Shown here: positions 22,301 to 25,643 of the stretch, piece by piece
How positions within the stretch are numbered: position 1 is the stretch's first letter
How the letters are laid out: each line of letters begins with the position of its first letter
From: a virus
Reading direction: 5' to 3' (one strand)
Length of the DNA: 25,643 bases
Virus record (IMG/VR): IMGVR_UViG_3300007963_000041
Coordinates: 1 to 25,643 of that record
Position numbers and translations under genes: made by a program
Notes under the pieces: generated by a model
What the model saw: the letters and a program-made list of their open reading frames with translations, nothing else
Databases searched by the model: none
What the model was told of the DNA's origin: nothing

Positions 22301-22603
22301 CTACTCCTTTATTGTAATTAATCCTTTTTCTACAAGAATACCCCAAGTTCTTTCTAAAGCTCTGAACTGATACTCCAATAGATCTTGCTTGGTTAAGTTT
22401 GTTTTGACTCTCCCATCAATAACATTGTGGCAGTCTGAGCATCCGTATACCGCAAAGTAATCTAGGGATTTGAGTGCCATGCCTTTTCTTGACGAGTTAA
22501 GATGACACAACACGGTAGTCTGGGTGTCATTGTTGCAGTGAGGGAATATCTGAAGGGTACACATCTCATCCCTTGCCGACTTTCTAATCGCATGTTTTGC
22601 CAT
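22301..22603 (-). CDS. DUF1364 (YbcO-like) nuclease, 100 aa
   Basis: The family pattern runs through the whole protein: RKSARDEMCTLQIFPHCN (C15, C23), TVLCHLN (H34), GMALKSLDYFAVYGCSDCHN with C55, C58 and H59, then VIDGR. This is the HNH-like zinc nuclease family of E. coli YbcO (DLP12 prophage), found in lambdoid nin-like regions. All metal and His positions appear present, so an active DNA endonuclease is expected. Length is near the family norm. The start overlaps the upstream gene by 20 bases. Confidence 0.9.
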   Translation of the reverse strand: MAKHAIRKSARDEMCTLQIFPHCNNDTQTTVLCHLNSSRKGMALKSLDYFAVYGCSDCHNVIDGRVKTNLTKQDLLEYQFRALERTWGILVEKGLITIKE

Positions 22604-22766
22604 AATAAGTCCCGCCTTTTGTTTTTTTCTTATTCTTCCTTAGAGTCCAAGGCTTGGCTAACAATTCGGCGGCTCCGTCCAATGATCTATCTGCGGAGGC
22701 ATCCATATCTCGCCTCTTGTCTGCAAAAACCTTCCACTCTTCCTCTGTGCATTCACTTTTCAGCAT
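22584..22766 (-). CDS. Small charged hypothetical protein, 60 aa
   Basis: Starts at ATG 22766, sharing its first base with the upstream stop (TAATG). The N-terminal half is acidic and helical (SECTEEEWKVFADKRRDMD), the C-terminal half Lys-rich (TLRKNKKKTKGG). No family recognised. The coupling on both sides supports translation. Confidence 0.6.
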   Translation of the reverse strand: MLKSECTEEEWKVFADKRRDMDASADRSLDGAAELLAKPWTLRKNKKKTKGGTYYGKTCD

Positions 22767-23002
22767 TACGCTACCTCCCCCGTTGGGCTGTCTTTATCGA
22801 CCCGAAGGTGGAAATTAAAAACGTCATAGCAATCGTACTCGCACACATCACTATCATCATTGCTATTGGAGCAATGGAGATGCAAATAAAGTTTTCCGTT
22901 AGTCGAGGGCCAAGATACAACATTCTGGTTCATGAGTTGAAGATCACTGCCGCAGTTTGGGCATTTAAATTCTCCAGAATCATTAGTTTTTGGTGTTTTC
23001 AT
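22766..23002 (-). CDS. Zinc-ribbon-like small protein, 78 aa
   Basis: The frame is open from 23026, but the ATG at 23002 has a strong AAGGAAG site 4-5 bases upstream and is preferred. FKCPNCGSDLQLM gives one CxxC pair; later LHCSNSNDDSDVCEYDCYDVF gives Cys residues for a second site. Likely a zinc-ribbon fold; the strand-rich middle (GKLYLHLHCS) agrees. Function unknown. It overlaps the upstream 54-residue gene by 20 bases. Confidence 0.7.
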   Translation of the reverse strand: MKTPKTNDSGEFKCPNCGSDLQLMNQNVVSWPSTNGKLYLHLHCSNSNDDSDVCEYDCYDVFNFHLRVDKDSPTGEVA

Positions 23003-23147
23003 CACGCTTCCTTTCTGTGTCTTCAAAAAACTTTTGTAGCTTTTTCTCCCTACAATCAGGGCATACGGTCACCAGTGGCGAACCTCTTAAATCTTTTTCG
23101 ATCCACCGCTCATCTTTGTGGCAGTAATGACTTTCTAATTGTGCCAT
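22983..23147 (-). CDS. Cys-pair mini-protein, 54 aa
   Basis: From ATG 23145-23147 (TAATG overlap with the upstream stop) to TAA 22983-22985. The sequence opens with SHYCHKDERWIEKDL and continues VTVCPDCREKKLQKFFED, giving Cys9, His10 and a CxxC pair (C29/C32), compatible with one zinc. The C-terminus is charged and helical. The preserved coupling and Cys spacing support a real gene. No family recognised. Confidence 0.65.
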   Translation of the reverse strand: MAQLESHYCHKDERWIEKDLRGSPLVTVCPDCREKKLQKFFEDTERKRDENTKN

Positions 23148-23365
23148 TACTTATAAGCCTCGTTGGCTTCAGTCTCAGGGTTATCTGGTAACCACCTTCC
23201 TTTGGAATCTCTGGCCCTAACCTTTGGCTCTGCTACTGACTTGTCAACATATGTCTGGGAAGCAGCCTTGGCTAGAGATCTCTCTCGATTTTCGTTTGCT
23301 ACTGCAAACGAGTCAGCTTCAGCTTGTTTTTTGCTGCGGAAAATACGGGTTAACCAATTAAACAT
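23147..23365 (-). CDS. Small basic hypothetical protein, 72 aa
   Basis: ATG 23365 overlaps the preceding gene end by 8 bases. The N-terminus is amphipathic (FNWLTRIFRSKKQ), possibly membrane-surface binding. The C-terminus (ARDSKGRWLPDNPETEANEA) resembles the short KGRxxxDxPxTxxxNEA tail seen in many small phage proteins. Function unknown. Confidence 0.6.
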   Translation of the reverse strand: MFNWLTRIFRSKKQAEADSFAVANENRERSLAKAASQTYVDKSVAEPKVRARDSKGRWLPDNPETEANEAYK

Positions 23366-23495
23366 CTTCTTCCTCCTTTAGTTGTTCTCTGACAATATCG
23401 TTAAAATCACTTAACTCTGAGTAAATGAGGTCTAGCAGTTGCTTGAAATCGTCAATGTCATCCTGATTCATGACGATTAAAGTCTTCTTATCCAT
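23358..23495 (-). CDS. Small acidic hypothetical protein, 45 aa
   Basis: The long open frame reaches 23582, but its upstream part overlaps the preceding gene. ATG 23495 has AGGA 8 bases upstream and gives MDKKTLIVMNQDDIDDFKQL, then an acidic helix ending EQLKEEEDV. An alternative ATG lies at 23501. No family recognised. Confidence 0.55.
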   Translation of the reverse strand: MDKKTLIVMNQDDIDDFKQLLDLIYSELSDFNDIVREQLKEEEDV

Positions 23496-23865
23496 ATTCA
23501 TAGTCCTGCGGTGACATCTCAGGCATGTGCGTAGCGTTCTTGCCTTCTGATGTCTGTTTCCTTGTTCTAAAAAACCCCTCATGTTCAGGGTGCTTCTTCA
23601 TAAATCGTCTGGCATAGAATGCTGGGTGATTATTTCCTATCTTGAACTGGGTAACTCCATCACCGCCAGCGTCTTTTTCCCAGCGAATTCTTTCAAAGAT
23701 AGCCTTTGCACTATAATTTTTATAGCCCCTGCTGATCATCTTAAAAGCAAACTCTTCAAACATTTCCCATACTTCTGGGTGTTTAAAATGATAAGCGGTT
23801 ACCTGATCCCGCATTTCTTCAAGCCTATCCACCGAACTTCTTCCTTGCCCCTCCACCATAGACAT
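23488..23865 (-). CDS. Conserved phage protein of the VWEMFEEFAF type, 125 aa
   Basis: The core HPEVWEMFEEFAFKMISRG, SAKAIFERIRWEKD, then NNHPAFYARRFMKKHPEHEG and FFRTRKQ matches a compact helical family common among phage replication genes, function unknown. ATG 23865 is chosen because AAGGA stands 7 bases upstream; this overlaps the SNase gene by 41 bases. A shorter start at 23814 (109 codons with stop) avoids the overlap and is also possible. It is probably a cytoplasmic DNA-metabolism accessory; this rests only on neighbours. Confidence 0.7.
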   Translation of the reverse strand: MSMVEGQGRSSVDRLEEMRDQVTAYHFKHPEVWEMFEEFAFKMISRGYKNYSAKAIFERIRWEKDAGGDGVTQFKIGNNHPAFYARRFMKKHPEHEGFFRTRKQTSEGKNATHMPEMSPQDYEYG

Positions 23866-24211
23866 GGGCGTGTCCTTCTTTAACCAACCAATCGTTAATT
23901 GATTTGCCCCCAGCGTACAATACGCCAAGATATCTGCCGTACTTGCCCTTCTCTTTAGTGCATATTTTTAGAGTTCCCTTCGCAAAGCTCTCTTCGCACA
24001 TCTCTTTAAGTCGAGCTTTGGCGGCTAGACCCTTCTTTTTCTCAGCGAGGTTGCGAGTTCTCGACTCCCAAGCATTTATTCCCGCCATTCTCACCCTGAT
24101 CTTTACCGTCAGATCAAAACCAAGATCAATACCAAGATCAACCGTATCTCCGTCAACAATCTTGATGATCTCTTTAACTTTGTAATAATAAAGATGGCTC
24201 ATTTTTGGCAT
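23825..24211 (-). CDS. Staphylococcal nuclease-like (SNase) protein, 128 aa
   Basis: The SNase order is complete: IIKIVDGDTVDLGIDLG (D20, D22), VRMAGINAWESR with Arg41 and Glu49 at the catalytic Arg35/Glu43 positions of the Staphylococcus enzyme, and KYGRYLGVLY with Arg93 at the Arg87 position. WLVKEGHAHVYGG closes the domain. A calcium-dependent phosphodiesterase acting on DNA or RNA is predicted. There is no signal peptide, so it is intracellular. AGGAG lies 10 bases before ATG 24211; a second ATG at 24202 is possible. Likely used in host DNA degradation or DNA processing. Confidence 0.9.
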   Translation of the reverse strand: MPKMSHLYYYKVKEIIKIVDGDTVDLGIDLGFDLTVKIRVRMAGINAWESRTRNLAEKKKGLAAKARLKEMCEESFAKGTLKICTKEKGKYGRYLGVLYAGGKSINDWLVKEGHAHVYGGGARKKFGG

Positions 24212-24243
24212 ATTACGCTTACTCCTTATCTATTATTTTGCTA

Positions 24244-24528
24244 TTAATCTTGAATAAAGTTCTGCGTTTTATTTTCGCCAACGCATTTCCAAACTCTAAT
24301 TTTGTCGCCCTCCTTTCTTGTGACGGCCTTGTATCCTTGCAGAGCATTTATTCTTGAGGCAAGGGAGACTCTTTCACCTGAGTTTGCGACCAGAACTGAG
24401 TCACCGGCCTCCATCGCTGCACATATTTTTGCCCATCGACCTTTTACTCCACCCGCCGTGTTAGGGGTAACCTCAATCTTTTTTTCAATAGTGAAACCAC
24501 ATACTACTTTATTTGTTTTTGTAGACAT
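24244..24528 (-). CDS. Small phage protein, perhaps DUF7303-like, 94 aa
   Basis: A good GGGAGG site precedes ATG 24528 by 6 bases. The body reads GRWAKICAAMEAGDSVLVAN, SLASRINALQGYKAVTRKEG and KIRVWKCVG, matching a small phage family with pattern MxxGDSxxV, then a helix, then a basic hairpin ending RVW. The fold looks like a compact DNA-binding domain, but function is unknown and the family name is tentative. Confidence 0.65.
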   Translation of the reverse strand: MSTKTNKVVCGFTIEKKIEVTPNTAGGVKGRWAKICAAMEAGDSVLVANSGERVSLASRINALQGYKAVTRKEGDKIRVWKCVGENKTQNFIQD

Positions 24529-24718
24529 TAATGACCTCCCAAATTTCTTTTCTAAACTGCTCTTCTTTTTGTATCGTTTTTATTCTGTAATCGAACCGCC
24601 GGTCTTTCTCCAACTCCTGACCGCTTGGGTACATATAGTCGCAAGGTGCGAGGGAGCGGAAATCTCTGGTGTGCCATCCCATTGGATAACGAATGTACAC
24701 ATCATCTTGCCATGCCAT
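24509..24718 (-). CDS. Small hypothetical protein, 69 aa
   Basis: ATG 24718 follows the NinB-like stop immediately. The protein is rich in aromatic and charged residues (DDVYIRYPMGWHTRDFRSL, then DRRFDYRIKTIQKEEQFRKE). No known family and no membrane segment. It overlaps the next gene by 20 bases. Confidence 0.55.
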   Translation of the reverse strand: MAWQDDVYIRYPMGWHTRDFRSLAPCDYMYPSGQELEKDRRFDYRIKTIQKEEQFRKEIWEVINVYKNK

Positions 24719-25189
24719 CTAAAAATCCCCGCCAATTGGCGGTGGAACCGCAAAGCCCATCTTCGCGGCTGTTATTATTAGATGGTCAATAAGAAAAGAG
24801 TATTCGTCCCGTTTGACCTGACTCGATCTTTTTGCTGGTCTTACCTTTGTCCCAAACTTTGTTTCTGATTCTTCAGACCCAAAAGCTATGCAGAGAATTT
24901 CTTCATGCATTTCGTCTGGTGTAAGCCCAGCCCACTCCGCAAACTCTCTGATCCATTTGCGATAATAATTTTCTTGAGGTCTGGTTCTCTCTTTAACAGT
25001 TTTTTCCGCTGTCACAGTGATAGAATCAACATCAAGTAAAAGCTTTAGCTCTTCGCTCTGGTCTGGAAAGAGTGAATTCAATCCAGCCAAAGTCGTAAGA
25101 ACGTCAGTAGTTTCTCTCTTAAAACGGTATTTCAATTTCTTCACCAGATTCTGGGGGATGTTCAAGACTTGACTTATCAAAATCCTCAA
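24719..25189 (-). CDS. NinB/Orf-like recombination protein, up to 156 aa
   Basis: The C-terminal two thirds fit the NinB pattern: TRPQENYYRKWIREFAEWAG, LTPDEMHEEILCIAFG, then RSSQVKRDEYSFLIDHLI and AAKMGFAVPPP. Lambda Orf (NinB) is an ssDNA-binding mediator of recombination. The start is unclear: no ATG lies in the right place; TTG 25189, GTG 25144 and TTG 25135 are candidates, the last two overlapping the upstream gene least. Adjacent to an SSB-tailed protein, it likely works in recombination. Family call is moderate. Confidence 0.6.
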   Translation of the reverse strand: MRILISQVLNIPQNLVKKLKYRFKRETTDVLTTLAGLNSLFPDQSEELKLLLDVDSITVTAEKTVKERTRPQENYYRKWIREFAEWAGLTPDEMHEEILCIAFGSEESETKFGTKVRPAKRSSQVKRDEYSFLIDHLIITAAKMGFAVPPPIGGDF

Positions 25190-25505
25190 GAGTTTCTTGA
25201 GCCTGTTTCTCCGCTAAAGCTCCTTGCAATCTTTCAAGATTAGCCTCCATCTGATCTGAAATAAAAACTGATGGACTGCCGCGCATATATTTCTGACCAG
25301 AATCTTTTGCCGTTTGCACCCAAAAGCCCATATTTATATCAACACAAATCGGCTGCCCGTCCATCTGCTGGCTTCTCGCAACGTCAGTTATAGCCTCCAA
25401 CATTTCTGCGTTAATTTGCATTTTCCCATCTTGAGTGGGTTGTTTTCCAGTTGCATCTTTTTTGCTGAAAATTGAAAAATACTCTCCCTTAGCTCTTCTG
25501 CTCAT
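25119..25505 (-). CDS. SSB-tailed protein, probable ssDNA-binding or replication accessory, 128 aa
   Basis: ATG 25505 is chosen because GGAGG stands 8 bases upstream; the open frame continues to 25589 but overlaps the upstream gene. The body (EYFSIFSKKDATGKQ, KMQINAEMLEAITDVARSQQ, PICVDINMGFWVQTAKDSG, SPSVFISDQ) looks like a small beta domain with aromatics, followed by an acidic linker and the tip GEEIEIPF. That tip is like the DDDIPF tail by which bacterial SSB recruits partners. An OB-fold is plausible but not proved. Confidence 0.5.
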   Translation of the reverse strand: MSRRAKGEYFSIFSKKDATGKQPTQDGKMQINAEMLEAITDVARSQQMDGQPICVDINMGFWVQTAKDSGQKYMRGSPSVFISDQMEANLERLQGALAEKQAQETLEDFDKSSLEHPPESGEEIEIPF

Positions 25506-25506
25506 C

Positions 25507-25643
25507 TTACTTACCTCCATTTTTTGAAAGCTCTTCGCTTCTGTTTGTGAATTCTTCAACCAACCTCGCGTGAAGATTGCTGTCTTCAACCGACATCCTT
25601 TTAATATTCACAGCGTTATTTTTGTAAAAAGATCTAAGACCAT
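25507..25643 (-). CDS. C-terminus of a minus-strand gene, cut by the window edge
   Basis: The frame is open from the window end to TAA 25507-25509. The visible end reads LRSFYKNNAVNIKRMSVEDS and LHARLVEEFTNRSEELS. This looks like the helical tail of a longer protein; a short gene starting at GTG 25611 or ATG 25596 is also possible. It abuts the SSB-tailed gene. No family assigned. Confidence 0.5.
   Translation of the reverse strand, partial: GLRSFYKNNAVNIKRMSVEDSNLHARLVEEFTNRSEELSKNGGK

Noticed and set aside
22502-23191. 229-codon plus-strand frame
   Set aside because: It runs opposite at least four small coupled minus-strand genes with recognisable families (DUF1364, Cys-pair proteins); its own product is Ser/Leu/Ile-rich mirror sequence.
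24302-24781. 159-codon plus-strand frame
   Set aside because: It is antisense to coupled minus-strand genes with strong ribosome sites and shows no domain.
1-25643. Genome-wide amber recoding
   Set aside because: TAG is the natural end of many genes here with the next gene starting beside it, so TAG works as a stop in general.
1-25643. CRISPR arrays, tRNA genes, insertion sequences
   Set aside because: No regularly spaced repeats, cloverleaf-like sequence or transposase frame was seen on reading both strands.

Overview
The window is a piece of a tailed bacteriophage genome, AT-rich (roughly 40 percent GC by eye) and very tightly packed. Neighbouring genes overlap by ATGA, GTGA or TAATG or sit a few bases apart, and nothing cellular is visible. 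The families recognised (nozzle-like protein opening MPLQKIQFAPGV, the PEYARPYYEDLLG protein, the MNILQQEDLV protein, a 2818-residue polyvalent virion protein, DUF3310, a YbcO-like nuclease) are typical of marine podovirus-like phages of Gram-negative hosts. No portal, capsid, terminase or polymerase gene lies in the window, so neither host nor phage genus can be fixed.

Layout: (1) 3-2484, plus strand, a lysis and envelope cassette: small membrane and coiled-coil proteins, a lipoprotein, a class 3 lipase with a complete Ser-Asp-His triad, an EF-hand protein with two membrane segments (holin candidate), a 20-residue membrane peptide and a T4-type lysozyme with Cys in place of the catalytic Asp. 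(2) 2497-20482, plus strand, virion genes: an EF-hand Gly-rich protein, a tail nozzle/DNA-stabilisation-like protein, small structural proteins, a second EF-hand protein ending in a conserved VPADVVS module, a GNAT-like protein, two Gln-rich proteins and the giant protein with HEXXH, GNAT-like and C-terminal LPD38-like regions. This resembles a DNA-ejection (internal virion) module. (3) 20485-21301, plus strand: a small basic protein and a PD-(D/E)XK-like nuclease, separated by a repeat-rich intergenic region. (4) 21403-25643, minus strand: a convergent operon of small early/middle genes, with an SSB-tailed protein, a NinB-like protein, an SNase, a YbcO-like nuclease, DUF3310 and several Cys-pair mini-proteins.

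The main points for a second look are: an in-frame amber codon splitting a virion gene just before the giant gene; complete absence of CCWGG over 25.6 kb, enforced by Pro-Gly codon choice; a 94-codon ORF overprinted inside the giant gene; EF-hand loops spread over five virion/lysis-side proteins, including a module shared by two of them; a lysozyme with Glu-Cys-Thr catalytic positions preceded by a one-helix ORF; and paired operator-like repeats around the nuclease gene.
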